Source: Blastococcus sp. TF02A-26 (GTDB lineage Bacteria > Actinomycetota > Actinomycetes > Mycobacteriales > Geodermatophilaceae). Taken from it: a stretch of 64,000 bases of DNA. The translations under genes were made by a program, and so were the position numbers. Shown here one piece after another: positions 26,917-39,189 of the stretch (position 1 is its first letter; each line of letters begins with the position of its first letter). The stretch is taken from NCBI RefSeq assembly GCF_003319125.1, contig NZ_QOHG01000011.1, positions 110,475 through 174,474 of the forward strand, written 5' to 3'. Under the pieces are notes generated by a model. The model was given only the letters and a program-made list of their open reading frames with translations. It did no database searches and had not been told where the DNA came from.

Positions 26917-27780
26917 TCAGCCGTCCAGGCCGAGCACGCGGGCGGCGTTGCCGTGGAGGAACTTCGGCCAGACCTCGTCCCGGAACGGCACCGACGGCAG
27001 ATCGCGGAAGATCCGCTCCAGCGACATCCCGGCCGGGAAGTACCCGGCGTAGATGACCTTGTCCGCGCCGCGGCTGTTGGCGTAGTCGACGATCGCCTTC
27101 GGGTAGTACTTCGGCGCGAACGCCGAGGTCGAGTAGTACAGATTCGACCACTTGAGCATCAGCTTGACGGCCAGCTCCTCCCACGGCTCGCACCCGTGGC
27201 GGGTGACGAACACCAGGTCGGGGAAGTCGAACATCACCCGGTCGATCCGACCGACCTCCTGCACCTCGTAGGGCACCCGCGGCCCCGGGACGCCGGCGCA
27301 CACGAAGATCGGGATGCCCAGCTCCACGCAGGTCGCGTAGACCGGGTACATCTGCGGGGCGTCGATCGCTACCTGCGGGAAGGTGCCGGCCGGGAAGACC
27401 GTCGTCGCCCGGATCCCGTGCTCCTCGTACTGCTGCCGCAGCGCGCGCACGGTGCCCATGACGTCGTTGGGGTCGCTCACCACCCCGGCGGGGAGGAACC
27501 GGTCGGGGTGGTCGGTCACCGCCCGGGCGGCGACCTCGCCGTTGACGTGGACCATGCCCTTCTCGACGCCGAAGCGGTCCATCTCGTGCAGCGTGATCGA
27601 CACCGGGTCCGAGGTCGGCGAGGCGGTCGGGACGTCGGTGAACATGTACTCGGCCGGCATGTGCGACGCCTTCGAGGCGGCGTCCTTGGTCTGCCGGCGG
27701 ATGAAGTCGTACTGCGCCGAGCCCTCGGTCGGGAAGCCGATGAGCGTGTCGATGACCGGGAGGTCGGTCGGGCCGGGCAT
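26917..27780 (-). CDS. Amidohydrolase-2-like protein lacking key metal ligands
   Basis: 287 residues with the amidohydrolase_2 fold. Compared with its neighbour at 23485, the N-terminal D-x-H motif is replaced (PVIDTLIGFPTEG), the middle histidine segment reads IPIFVCAGVPGPR, and the C-terminal GSDYPH has become YAGYFPAG. RHGCEPWEELAVKLM keeps one His. It may be a non-catalytic partner or use other chemistry. GAGGT precedes ATG 27780; promoter and operator at 27832-27860. Confidence 0.78.
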   Translation of the reverse strand: MPGPTDLPVIDTLIGFPTEGSAQYDFIRRQTKDAASKASHMPAEYMFTDVPTASPTSDPVSITLHEMDRFGVEKGMVHVNGEVAARAVTDHPDRFLPAGVVSDPNDVMGTVRALRQQYEEHGIRATTVFPAGTFPQVAIDAPQMYPVYATCVELGIPIFVCAGVPGPRVPYEVQEVGRIDRVMFDFPDLVFVTRHGCEPWEELAVKLMLKWSNLYYSTSAFAPKYYPKAIVDYANSRGADKVIYAGYFPAGMSLERIFRDLPSVPFRDEVWPKFLHGNAARVLGLDG

Positions 27781-27831
27781 GGGGCTACCTCGCAGACGGC
27801 GGTGGGGACCGGGCGACGCTCCGGCCCGCCC

Positions 27832-27860
27832 ACTTTGGAACACCGTTCTATCCCCGTCAA
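27832..27860 (-). promoter_or_regulatory. Promoter of the amidohydrolase-like/acyl-CoA dehydrogenase operon
   Basis: Minus strand TTGACG (-35, 27855-27860), 17-base spacer, CAAAGT (-10, 27832-27837). Confidence 0.6.
27836..27850. promoter_or_regulatory. Putative KstR-like TetR operator 2
   Basis: TGGAACACCGTTCTA: palindromic T.GAAC...GTTC.A, between the divergent operon promoter and the TetR gene, so it could also autoregulate. Confidence 0.65.
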
Positions 27861-27930
27861 GGACGCCGTGGGGCTCCCCCGGGAGGGGCAGGGACCCGCG
27901 GTGGTGCCCCTCCCCCGCTGCGGCGGCCGT

Positions 27931-27936
27931 TACCGT
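27931..27936 (+). promoter_or_regulatory. Leaderless -10 element of the TetR gene
   Basis: TACCGT, 8 bases before GTG 27945. Confidence 0.5.
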
Positions 27937-27944
27937 CTGCGGAT

Positions 27945-28556
27945 GTGACCGGCGTCGAGACTCCCGCTCCCCTGCCGCGGGAGGCCATGACCGCACGCCA
28001 GCTGGCCCGCCGCGCGCGGCTGCTCGAGGCCGTGGTCGAGATCGTCACCGAGGTGGGCCCGCACGCCCTGCAGATGCGCGAGGTCGCCGAGCGCTCCGGG
28101 GTGGCGCTGGGCACCGCCTACAAGTACTTCCGGTCCCGGGAGCAGCTGCTGGCCGCGGCGCTGGCGGAGTGGCAGCAGCCGCTGATGCAGCGGATGGCCG
28201 CGGCCGGCCGGACGACCGAGGCCGGCCCGTCCGAGCTGGTCGCCGCCTACCTGCGGCGGGCCCTGCGGGCGTTCCACCGCAACCCGCACATGGGCGCGCT
28301 GATGGTGCTCATGCAGACCTCCGGCGACCCCGACGTCGTCGAGACGCTGGCCGAGATGGGCACCCGCAGCACCGCCGTCATGGAGCAGCTGCTCGACGGG
28401 CTGCCGCCGGAGACGGTGCCGGTCGTCGGTCGCGGTCTCGAGGCGGTCCTCATGAACGCGGTGACCGCGCTGGTCACCGGGCGGGCGACGCTGGACGAGG
28501 CCGTGGAGCGGGTCGAGGCGGTGGCCCGGCTGCTCCTCGCCGGTGCCACCGCCTGA
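27945..28556 (+). CDS. TetR-family regulator, KstR-like
   Basis: 203 residues. The N-terminal HTH (RRARLLEAVVEIVTEVGPHA, QMREVAERSGVALGTAYKYF, RSREQLLAAAL) resembles KstR of mycobacteria, which has QMRAVADRADVAVGTLYRYF at this place. The C-terminal ligand domain is helical (AFHRNPHMGALMVLMQT). The expected role is repression of the adjacent acyl-CoA genes, relieved by an acyl-CoA intermediate; that is inference from position and operators. It converges on metH with 2 bases between the stops. Confidence 0.85.
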   Translation: MTGVETPAPLPREAMTARQLARRARLLEAVVEIVTEVGPHALQMREVAERSGVALGTAYKYFRSREQLLAAALAEWQQPLMQRMAAAGRTTEAGPSELVAAYLRRALRAFHRNPHMGALMVLMQTSGDPDVVETLAEMGTRSTAVMEQLLDGLPPETVPVVGRGLEAVLMNAVTALVTGRATLDEAVERVEAVARLLLAGATA

Positions 28557-28558
28557 CC

Positions 28559-32371
<3,813 letters not shown>

Positions 32372-32444
32372 GGTCTCATCCCGCGCGGGCCCGGCGCGGT
32401 CACTCGGACGGGCGCGGGAGGACGGCGCCGGCGCCCGGCCGACG

Positions 32445-32450
32445 TAGGCT
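32445..32450 (+). promoter_or_regulatory. Leaderless -10 element of the PAC2 gene
   Basis: TAGGCT, 7 bases before GTG 32458 (10 before ATG 32461), which favours the GTG as first codon. Confidence 0.5.
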
Positions 32451-32457
32451 TCCAGGG

Positions 32458-33318
32458 GTGATGGACCCGAAGTCCCCGTCCGAGGACCTGCCCGAGCTCA
32501 CCGACCCCGTGGTGGTGGTGGCCTTCGAGGGCTGGAACGACGCCGGCGACGCCGCCACCGGGGCGCTGGAGCACCTGGAGCTCATCTGGGACGCCACCCC
32601 GCTGGCCGCGCTCGACCCCGAGGACTACTACGACTTCCAGGTCAACCGGCCCACCGTCTCCCTCGTCGGCGGCGTGAGCCGGCGGATCGAGTGGCCGACC
32701 ACCCGGATCTCGGTGGCGCGGGCGCCGGGCGGCGAACGCGACGTCGTCCTCATCCGGGGCATCGAGCCCAACATGCGGTGGCGCAGCTTCTGCGAGGAGC
32801 TCATCGAGCTGTGCCAGGAGCTGGGGGCCACCACCGTCGTCGGCCTCGGAGCGCTGCTGGCCGACACCCCGCACACCCGCCCGGTGCCGGTGACCGGCTC
32901 GGCCTACGACACCCAGACGGCCGAGAAGTGGGGCCTGGAGACCTCCCGCTACGAGGGGCCGACCGGGATCCTCGGCGTCTTCCAGGACGCCTGCGTCCAG
33001 GCCGGGCTGCCGGCGATCAGCTTCTGGGCGGCCGTGCCGCACTACGTCTCCCAGCCGCCCTCGCCACGGGCCACCGTCGCGCTGCTGCAGCGGGTGGAGG
33101 AGGTGCTGGAGGTGACCGTGCCGCTCGGCGCCCTCCCCGTGCAGGCCGAGGAGTGGGTCAAGACCGTCGACGAGATGGCGCAGGAGGACGACGAGGTCGT
33201 CGAGTACGTCCGCTCCCTGGAGGAGCGGGCGACCGAGGTCGACCTGTCGCAGGCCAACGGCGACTCCATCGCCCGCGAGTTCGAGCGGTACCTCCGCCGC
33301 CGCGGCGGCACCAGCTAG
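32458..33318 (+). CDS. PAC2 family protein
   Basis: 286 residues of the PAC2 fold (Rv2125 homologue), related to eukaryotic and archaeal proteasome-assembly chaperones. Signature stretches: [60 protein letters not shown] and [20 protein letters not shown]. The bacterial function is not established. A link to the proteasome genes 20 kb away is only suggestive. C-terminus basic (YLRRRGGTS). Confidence 0.9.
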   Translation: MMDPKSPSEDLPELTDPVVVVAFEGWNDAGDAATGALEHLELIWDATPLAALDPEDYYDFQVNRPTVSLVGGVSRRIEWPTTRISVARAPGGERDVVLIRGIEPNMRWRSFCEELIELCQELGATTVVGLGALLADTPHTRPVPVTGSAYDTQTAEKWGLETSRYEGPTGILGVFQDACVQAGLPAISFWAAVPHYVSQPPSPRATVALLQRVEEVLEVTVPLGALPVQAEEWVKTVDEMAQEDDEVVEYVRSLEERATEVDLSQANGDSIAREFERYLRRRGGTS

Positions 33319-33376
33319 AGCCTCTCGCGCGCGAAGTGCTCCCCGGGGTGTCGGTGGGGTGGGGCAGGGTGGCCGC

Positions 33377-33817
33377 ATGGAGCCGCGCCTGGACATGCTG
33401 ACCGTCGCCGTCCCCGACCTGGACGCCGCCCGCCGCTTCTACGTCGACGGTCTCGGCTGGACGCCGGCCCTCGACGTGCCCGGCGAGGTGCTCTTCGTCC
33501 AGGTCAACTCCGGGCTGCTCCTGGCGCTCTTCGGCGCGGCCGACCTGGCCGCGGACATGGGCGTGGCTCCCGAGGCCGTCGTCCCCGGCGGGGGCTTCAC
33601 GCTGGCGCACAACGTGGCGGGCCCCGAGGAGGTCCGGCGGGTGTTCGCCGCCGCCGTCGCCGCCGGGGCCCGGCCGGTCAAGGAGCCGCAGCCGGCGGCG
33701 TTCGGCGGCTTCCACGCCTACGTCACCGACCCGGCCGGCGTCCGCTGGGAGGTCGCGCACAACCCCGGATGGCGGGTGGCCGAGGACGGCACCGTGCACA
33801 TCGGCGTGGTGGAGTAG
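33377..33817 (+). CDS. VOC (glyoxalase/dioxygenase-fold) family protein
   Basis: 146 residues with the paired betaalphabetabetabeta units of the vicinal oxygen chelate fold: LTVAVPDLDAARRFYVDGLG at the start and GFHAYVTDPAGVRWEVAHNP at the end. Metal ligands of true glyoxalases are not all evident, so the activity is open. CAGGGT lies 6 bases before ATG 33377. Confidence 0.82.
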   Translation: MEPRLDMLTVAVPDLDAARRFYVDGLGWTPALDVPGEVLFVQVNSGLLLALFGAADLAADMGVAPEAVVPGGGFTLAHNVAGPEEVRRVFAAAVAAGARPVKEPQPAAFGGFHAYVTDPAGVRWEVAHNPGWRVAEDGTVHIGVVE

Positions 33818-33829
33818 CCGCCCCGGGCC

Positions 33830-34858
33830 TCAGGCGGCGGGCAGCAGCGGGCGCATCCGCGCCGTGGCGTCGCCGTCGAACAGCCGGTCGTGCGTGGTCA
33901 GCGCGAACCGGTCGGTCATGCCCGAGACGTGGTCGACGACCTGCGTGGTGAGGTCGGCGCCCGCGTCGCGGTAGGTGGCCGGGATGAGCTCGGGGTGGGC
34001 CAGGTGGTGGTCGACCAGCCGGCGGATGACGTCGATGGCCAGCTGCTTCTGCCCCGCGGCGGTCTCGTGCGCGTAGACCCGCTCGAACATGAACGCCCGG
34101 AGCTCGTGCATCGCCTCGAGCGCCTCGGCGGCCATGACCACCCGGCCGCCGTCGGCCAGCGAGCCGGCGACGACGGCGTCGATCATCGCCCCCACCATCG
34201 CGCTGCCCGGCTCGCCGAACACCGCCCGCGCCCTGGCCGGGAGGTCGCCGGGGCGCAGCACGCCGGCGCGGACGGCGTCCAGCGCGTCGTGGGAGAGGTA
34301 GCCGATCCGGTCGGCGTAGCGCACGCACTCGGCCTCGCGGCTGGCCGGCGGCGGGGTGATCTTCCAGCTGTGCGCACGGATGCCGTCGCGGACCTCCCAG
34401 GTGAGGTTGAGGTCCTCGAGCACCTCGACGATCCGCACCCCCTGGGCGGCGTGGTGCCAGCCGCCGGGGACGTAGGGCTCGAGCGCGTCCTCGCCGATGT
34501 GGCCGAACGGCGAGTGCCCGAGGTCGTGGCCGAGCGCGATGGCCTCGGCCAGGGTCTCGTTGAGTCCCAGCGCCCGGGCCAGTGCGCGGGCCACCTGGTC
34601 GACCTGGAGCGTGTGGGTCAGCCGGGTGACGAAGTGGTCGCCGTCGGGGTTCAGGAAGACCTGGGTCTTGTGCTTGAGCCGCCGGAAGGCCTTGGCGTGC
34701 AGGATCCGGTCGCGATCCCGCTCGAAGGCGGTGCGCAGGTCGTCCTCCGGCTCCGGCCGCGCCCGGCCGCGGCTGGCCGCCGCCCGGCTCGCCGCCGGCG
34801 CCAGCCCATCCTCCGCCCGCTCGCGGGCCGCGCGGTCGGTGAGCCGGAAGGCGCTCAT
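33830..34858 (-). CDS. dgt: Deoxyguanosinetriphosphate triphosphohydrolase-like protein
   Basis: 342-residue HD-domain dNTPase that removes triphosphate from dNTPs to balance pools. Metal-binding HD motif: RLTHTLQVDQVARALARALG and IALGHDLGHSPFGHIGEDAL; later RYADRIGYLSHDALDA carries the distal Asp. An Arg/Ala-rich insert lies near residues 20-45. ATG 34858 overlaps the mshC stop by one base (TGATG), so translation is coupled. Confidence 0.92.
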   Translation of the reverse strand: MSAFRLTDRAARERAEDGLAPAASRAAASRGRARPEPEDDLRTAFERDRDRILHAKAFRRLKHKTQVFLNPDGDHFVTRLTHTLQVDQVARALARALGLNETLAEAIALGHDLGHSPFGHIGEDALEPYVPGGWHHAAQGVRIVEVLEDLNLTWEVRDGIRAHSWKITPPPASREAECVRYADRIGYLSHDALDAVRAGVLRPGDLPARARAVFGEPGSAMVGAMIDAVVAGSLADGGRVVMAAEALEAMHELRAFMFERVYAHETAAGQKQLAIDVIRRLVDHHLAHPELIPATYRDAGADLTTQVVDHVSGMTDRFALTTHDRLFDGDATARMRPLLPAA

Positions 34859-36114
34859 CAGGAGTCCCGCAGCGAGATCCCGAGCAGCGCGTCGACCGCG
34901 TCGCCGACGATCGCCGGGGCGCCGTCCTCGACGTCGGCGTCGTCCCCGGTCGCGAGCGTCCGGGCCGCCCACGCGTCGACGACGGCGAGGGCGCCGGGGC
35001 TGTCGAGGTCGTCGGACAGCCGCTCGCGCAGCCCGGTCAGCACCGCCGCGGCGGGGGCTCCGGCCGGCCGCGCGACCGCCTGCCGCCAGGTGTCCAGCCG
35101 CTCCTCGGCGTCGGCGAGCAGCTGCGGCGTCCACGCCCGGTCGGTGCGGTAGTGCCCGGACAGCAGGGCCAGCCGGATCGCCATCGGGTCGACGCCCTCG
35201 CCGCGGAGCTTGGAGACGAAGACCAGGTTGCCGCGGCTCTTGCTCATCTTCTCGCCGTCCAGGCCGATCATCGCCGCGTGCACGTAGGCGCGGGCGAAGG
35301 GCTTGGTGGCGGTGAGGGCCTCGGCGTGGACGGCGGAGAACTCGTGGTGCGGGAACACCAGGTCGCTCCCACCGCCCTGCACGTCGAAGCCCATGCCGAT
35401 GGTCTCCAGCGCGATCGTGGCGCACTCGATGTGCCAGCCGGGCCGGCCGGCGGTGCCTCGCGGACCGGGCCACGACGGCTCGCCCGGCCGCTCGCCGCGC
35501 CACAGCAGCGGGTCCAGCCGGTTGCGCTTGCCGGGGCGGTCGGGGTCGCCGCCGCGCTCGGCGAAGAACCGCAGCATGGTCGCCTCGTCGTAGCGGGACT
35601 CGCCGCCGAAACCCGGTGCCTGGGCGACGTCGTGGTAGACGTCGCCGGTGCCGTCGTCCAGCGCGTAGGCCAGGCCGGCGTCCAGCAGGTCCTCGATGTG
35701 CGCGACGATCCGCGGCACCGACTCGACCGCGCCCACGTAGTCGTCCGGCGGCAGCACCCGCAGCGCCGTCATGTCCTCGCGGAACAGCGCGGTCTCCCGC
35801 ATGCCGAGCACGACCCAGTCCTCGCCGTCGCGGTCGGCGCGCTCCAGCAGCGGGTCGTCGATGTCGGTGACGTTCTGCACGTAGTGGATGGCGTGCCCGG
35901 CGTCCCGCCACGCCCGGTTGACCAGGTCGAACGCCAGGTAGGTGGCGGCATGCCCCAGGTGCGTCGCGTCGTAGGGCGTGATGCCGCAGACGTACATCCG
36001 GGCCACACGGTCGGGGCTGGTGGCCACCACCTCACCGCGCGCGGTGTCGTGCAGCTTCAGCGCGGGGCCGGTGCCCGGCAGGGTCGGCAGGAGGGGGGCG
36101 GGCCAGGAGAGCAC
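34858..36114 (-). CDS. mshC: L-cysteine:1D-myo-inosityl glucosaminide ligase MshC
   Basis: 418-residue mycothiol biosynthesis enzyme derived from cysteinyl-tRNA synthetase. HIGH-type motif THLGHAATY near residue 52, KMSKS at EKMSKSRGN, zinc ligands in [10 protein letters not shown] and [10 protein letters not shown] with [12 protein letters not shown], and the MshC-type short C-terminus without an anticodon-binding domain. GTG 36114 has TAGGCT 6 bases upstream. Confidence 0.95.
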   Translation of the reverse strand: MLSWPAPLLPTLPGTGPALKLHDTARGEVVATSPDRVARMYVCGITPYDATHLGHAATYLAFDLVNRAWRDAGHAIHYVQNVTDIDDPLLERADRDGEDWVVLGMRETALFREDMTALRVLPPDDYVGAVESVPRIVAHIEDLLDAGLAYALDDGTGDVYHDVAQAPGFGGESRYDEATMLRFFAERGGDPDRPGKRNRLDPLLWRGERPGEPSWPGPRGTAGRPGWHIECATIALETIGMGFDVQGGGSDLVFPHHEFSAVHAEALTATKPFARAYVHAAMIGLDGEKMSKSRGNLVFVSKLRGEGVDPMAIRLALLSGHYRTDRAWTPQLLADAEERLDTWRQAVARPAGAPAAAVLTGLRERLSDDLDSPGALAVVDAWAARTLATGDDADVEDGAPAIVGDAVDALLGISLRDS

Positions 36115-36120
36115 GTCCCG

Positions 36121-36126
36121 AGCCTA
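36121..36126 (-). promoter_or_regulatory. Leaderless -10 element of mshC
   Basis: TAGGCT on the minus strand, 6 bases before GTG 36114. Confidence 0.5.
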
Positions 36127-36164
36127 GTTGCGAGTGCCGACGCCCTCCCCGGGCGATCGGCGGC

Positions 36165-36614
36165 TCAGCCGTCGAGGAGCGCGGCGAGCCGGTCCAGCGC
36201 CATGCGCCAGCCCAGTTCGTTCTGCTCCGGGTCGATGCCGGCCGGCACCCCCTCGTGGACGGCGGTGAGCTCGGTGCCGCCGTCCGGGGAGTCGCGCAGG
36301 GTCACGGTCGTGGTCATCTCGCCGCGCAGGTCGGGGTCGTCGGTCTCGAACTTGTCGACCTCGACCACGAGCTCGCCGGGCACGAGGTGGGTGAAGCGGG
36401 CGCGGTAGGTGTCGCTGTGCGCCGTCGTCTTGCCGCGGGCGTCCGGCGCGTCGTAGGTGAGGGTGACGCGCAGCCCGCCGTCACCGAGCTCCTCGACCTC
36501 GCTGCGCATCCCCTCGGGGTACCGCCAGCGGGCGATGAGCGCCGGCTCGGTCAGCGCGCGGTGGACGGCGTCGCGCGGTGCGGCCAGCACGGCCGACACC
36601 GTGGTCGTGCTCAC
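36165..36614 (-). CDS. SRPBCC (AHSA1-like) family protein
   Basis: 149 residues with the START/Bet v1-like fold: VLAAPRDAVHRALTEPALIA at the start, then PEGMRSEVEELGDGGLRVTL, FTHLVPGELVVEVDKFETDD and a C-terminal helix ELGWRMALDRLAALLDG. These proteins bind hydrophobic ligands or assist Hsp90-like partners; the ligand is unknown. I prefer GTG 36614, whose GTGA overlaps the stop of the upstream VOC gene, over GTG 36620. Confidence 0.8.
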   Translation of the reverse strand: MSTTTVSAVLAAPRDAVHRALTEPALIARWRYPEGMRSEVEELGDGGLRVTLTYDAPDARGKTTAHSDTYRARFTHLVPGELVVEVDKFETDDPDLRGEMTTTVTLRDSPDGGTELTAVHEGVPAGIDPEQNELGWRMALDRLAALLDG

Positions 36615-36997
36615 GGCCACGTCACGGCGTGCCGCTCGAACTCCGCGCCGGTCTGGACGCCGACCACGCAGAACACCAGCCCGGCCGGGTCGGTCATCTG
36701 CCAGAAGGAGCCCATGTCGCGGTGCCGGCGCGCGCCGAGGGCCTCCAGCCGGGCGACCTCGGCCTCGACGTCGTCGCTCTCGACGTCCACGTGCCAGCGG
36801 GGCGGCGTCCCCTCCCGCGTGCGCTGCACCTCGAGGTGGAACCCGTCGGCGAACGAGCCGAGGGTCGCCCAGTCGGCGTCGGTCGGGTCCGGGGTGGCGC
36901 TGCGGCCGGTGGCCCCGGCCCAGAACGCCGTCCCCGCGGCGTGGTGCTCCGGCGGCAGGTCCAGCAGCAGGATCGACAGTCGCGAGCGGTGCGGCAT
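36611..36997 (-). CDS. VOC family protein
   Basis: 128 residues, one VOC module: LSILLLDLPPEHHAAGTAFW with a GATGR stretch after it, HVDVESDDVEAEVARLEALG and MGSFWQMTDPAGLVFCVVGV. ATG 36997 is used. It is translationally coupled to the SRPBCC gene; VOC/SRPBCC pairs are common in actinomycetes and usually lack a known substrate. Confidence 0.8.
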   Translation of the reverse strand: MPHRSRLSILLLDLPPEHHAAGTAFWAGATGRSATPDPTDADWATLGSFADGFHLEVQRTREGTPPRWHVDVESDDVEAEVARLEALGARRHRDMGSFWQMTDPAGLVFCVVGVQTGAEFERHAVTWP

Positions 36998-37032
36998 GGC
37001 CCCATGGTGACGTGCTGGAACGGCCAGCCTCC

Positions 37033-37081
37033 AGGGTCCCGCGGCGAGCCTGCGAGTCGTGGGGGGGAATGGTGGTCCTTC
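37033..37081. repeat. Dispersed intergenic repeat, copy B
   Basis: 49 bases aligning with 5250-5297. It fills the gap between the VOC gene start and the stop codon of the SCO1664-family gene; its last base is the first of that stop. Confidence 0.7.
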
Positions 37082-37833
37082 TAGAATGGCGGCCAGGGCA
37101 GGGCGGGCCACTCGCCGCTGGGCTCGGGGTGCAGCTGTGTGCGCAGCAGCTCGGCGACCCGCTGCTGGGTGGCGCGGACCTCGCGCCGGGTGAGGTGCTC
37201 GTGGAGCTGCTCGCCGAGGTCGCCGCGCAGGTCGTCGGCCAGCCGCTCGAGGACCTCCAGCGCGGCCACGGGCAGCGGCTTGCCCGCCCAGCGCCACAGC
37301 AGCGTGCGCAACTTCGGGTCCGGCGAGAAGCAGATGCCGTGGTCGACGCCGTACACGTGGCCCTCGACGGTCGGGATGATGTGCCCGCCCTTGCGGTCGG
37401 CGTTGTTCACCACCGCGTCGAACACCGCCATGCGGCGCAGCCCGGGATGGTCGGTGCGGACGAACGCGGCCAGGTCGACCGACTCGTCGCCGTCGATCCA
37501 CAGCTGCACCATGCCGGGGCCGAACGGGCCCTCGCGCAGCACGGTCGGGGGGACGACGTCCCAGCCGGTCGCCTCCGAGACCAGCGCCGCGGAGACCTCC
37601 CGGCCGGCGAGGGTGCCGTCGGGGAAGTCCCACAGCGGCCGCTCCCCCGCCACCGGCTTGTAGACGCACTCCGCGGTGAGCTCGCCGGAGCGGACGGTGC
37701 CGAACAGGGTGACGTTCGAGGCGTCGAGCATGCGGCCCTCGAGGTCGATCTCGCCGTCGACCAGCAGCGACCGCGCCTCGGCGGCGCCGTCGGGACCGCG
37801 CAGGCCGGGGTCGGCGGCGGGCTGCTCGCTCAT
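37081..37833 (-). CDS. SCO1664 family protein (PI3/4-kinase-like fold)
   Basis: 250 residues. The core resembles a small PI3/4-kinase-like domain: ECVYKPVAGERPLWDFPDGT (ATP-lysine region), MAVFDAVVNNADRKGGHIIP (catalytic Asp/Asn/Lys) and HVYGVDHGICFSPDPKLRTL (metal Asp). No substrate is known. It follows the DUF3090 gene in a conserved phosphatase-DUF3090-SCO1664 order. Confidence 0.88.
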   Translation of the reverse strand: MSEQPAADPGLRGPDGAAEARSLLVDGEIDLEGRMLDASNVTLFGTVRSGELTAECVYKPVAGERPLWDFPDGTLAGREVSAALVSEATGWDVVPPTVLREGPFGPGMVQLWIDGDESVDLAAFVRTDHPGLRRMAVFDAVVNNADRKGGHIIPTVEGHVYGVDHGICFSPDPKLRTLLWRWAGKPLPVAALEVLERLADDLRGDLGEQLHEHLTRREVRATQQRVAELLRTQLHPEPSGEWPALPWPPF

Positions 37834-37864
37834 CGGGGGACGGACCGGGGCCTCGTCGACCGGC

Positions 37865-38416
37865 TCAGCGCCGGTAGCCGTTCTGCCGCGGGCAGACGTG
37901 GCCCGTCGGGTCCAGCGGCAGCGAGCACAGCGGGCAGGCCGGCCGGCCGGCGGCGATGACCCGGCGGGCGCGGGCGACGAAGGCCCGCGCGGCGCCGGGC
38001 GCGATCGTGACGCGGAGCGCGTCGGGGCCCTCGTCGCTGTCGGAGAGGATCGCGTCCTCCTCGATCGGCTCCTCGCCGGCGGCGACGGCCTCCACGACGA
38101 CGGCCTGCTGCTCGGCGTCCCAGGCCAGGCCCATCGCGGCGACGCGGAACTCCTCGTCGACCGGGGCGGTGAGCGGGTCGAGGTCGTCGACGTCGGCGTC
38201 CGGCGGGACGACGGCGCCCGGGCGGGTGGCGACCTCGTCGAGCAGCTCGGCCATCCGGTCGGCCAGCACCTGCACCTGGCTCTTCTCCAGCGCGACGCTC
38301 ACCACGCGGCCGGCGTCGTCGGACGCCTGCAGGTAGAAGGTCCGGTCGCCCGGCTGGCCCACCGTCCCCGCGACGAAGCGGGAGGGGCGCTCGAAGAGGT
38401 GGACCTGGCGCGGCAC
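37865..38416 (-). CDS. DUF3090 family protein
   Basis: 183 residues. Typical start RQVHLFERPSRFVAGTVGQP, then FYLQASDDAGRVVSVALEKS. The C-terminus CPLCSLPLDPTGHVCPRQNG looks like a zinc-binding knuckle. Function unknown. Always near the histidine phosphatase and SCO1664 genes, suggesting a shared pathway. Confidence 0.9.
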   Translation of the reverse strand: MPRQVHLFERPSRFVAGTVGQPGDRTFYLQASDDAGRVVSVALEKSQVQVLADRMAELLDEVATRPGAVVPPDADVDDLDPLTAPVDEEFRVAAMGLAWDAEQQAVVVEAVAAGEEPIEEDAILSDSDEGPDALRVTIAPGAARAFVARARRVIAAGRPACPLCSLPLDPTGHVCPRQNGYRR

Positions 38417-38463
38417 GCTGCCAGGTTACGCGGGAGCGCTGACGGACCGCCGCCGGTCGCGGG

Positions 38464-39168
38464 TCAGACGGTCGCGCCCGCGCCGCCGCCGACGACGGCG
38501 TCGGAGTCGGCCGCGCGGCGGCGTCGTCCCCTCTTCTTCGGCGGCGGGACCAGGGCGCCCACGTCCCCGCCGGAGTCGTTGACCCGCAGCACGAACGGCC
38601 GGGTCTCGGTGTAGCTGACCACCGAGATCGAGGCGGGGTCGACGACGATCCGCTGGAACTGGTCCAGGTGCAGGCCGAGGGCGTCGGCCAGCACCGCCTT
38701 GATCACGTCGCCGTGGGAGCAGGCCAGCCACACCGCGTCGGGGCCCAGCCGCGCGTTCCACTCGCGGACGGCGGCGACGGCCCGGGCCTGGGTCTGCGCG
38801 AGCCCCTCCCCCTCCGGCCCGGGGAACACCGCGGCCGACGGGTGGGCCTGGACCACCTTCCACAGCGGTTCCTTGACCAGCTCCTTGATCGGCCGGTTGG
38901 TCCAGTCGCCGTAGCGGGCCTCGCCGAGCCGGTCGTCGGTCTGCAGCTCCAGGTCCCGTCCGGCGAGGACGGCGCCGGCGGTGGCCTGGCAGCGCTCCAG
39001 CGGGCTGCTGACCACCGCGGCCAGGGGCACCGGGGCGAGCCGCTGCGCGACCGCGGCGACCTGCGCCTGGCCCGTCTCGTCGAGCTGCACGCCCGGGGTC
39101 CAGCCGGCGAGGACGCCGCCGGTGTTGGCCGTCGTCCGGCCGTGCCGCAGCAGGATGACGGTGGTCAC
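38464..39168 (-). CDS. Histidine phosphatase (MSMEG_4193-type)
   Basis: 234 residues of the phosphoglycerate-mutase-like superfamily. The catalytic LLRHGRTTANTGGVLAGWTP holds the phospho-accepting His near residue 9, followed by SSPLERCQATAGAVLAGRDL (Arg) and a distal SHGDVIKAVLADALGLHLDQ (second His). A basic tail (PPKKRGRRRRAA) ends the protein. Substrate unknown. GTG 39168 has TAGGCT 7 bases upstream; first gene of the three-gene set. Confidence 0.9.
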   Translation of the reverse strand: MTTVILLRHGRTTANTGGVLAGWTPGVQLDETGQAQVAAVAQRLAPVPLAAVVSSPLERCQATAGAVLAGRDLELQTDDRLGEARYGDWTNRPIKELVKEPLWKVVQAHPSAAVFPGPEGEGLAQTQARAVAAVREWNARLGPDAVWLACSHGDVIKAVLADALGLHLDQFQRIVVDPASISVVSYTETRPFVLRVNDSGGDVGALVPPPKKRGRRRRAADSDAVVGGGAGATV

Positions 39169-39175
39169 GGCCCCG

Positions 39176-39181
39176 AGCCTA
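39176..39181 (-). promoter_or_regulatory. Leaderless -10 element of the histidine phosphatase gene
   Basis: TAGGCT on the minus strand, 7 bases before GTG 39168. Confidence 0.5.
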
Positions 39182-39189
39182 GGCGCTGG

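Noticed and set aside
32372..32457. B12 or SAM riboswitch before metH
   Set aside because: The 86-base divergent gap is too short for a cobalamin riboswitch and shows no B12-box-like sequence.
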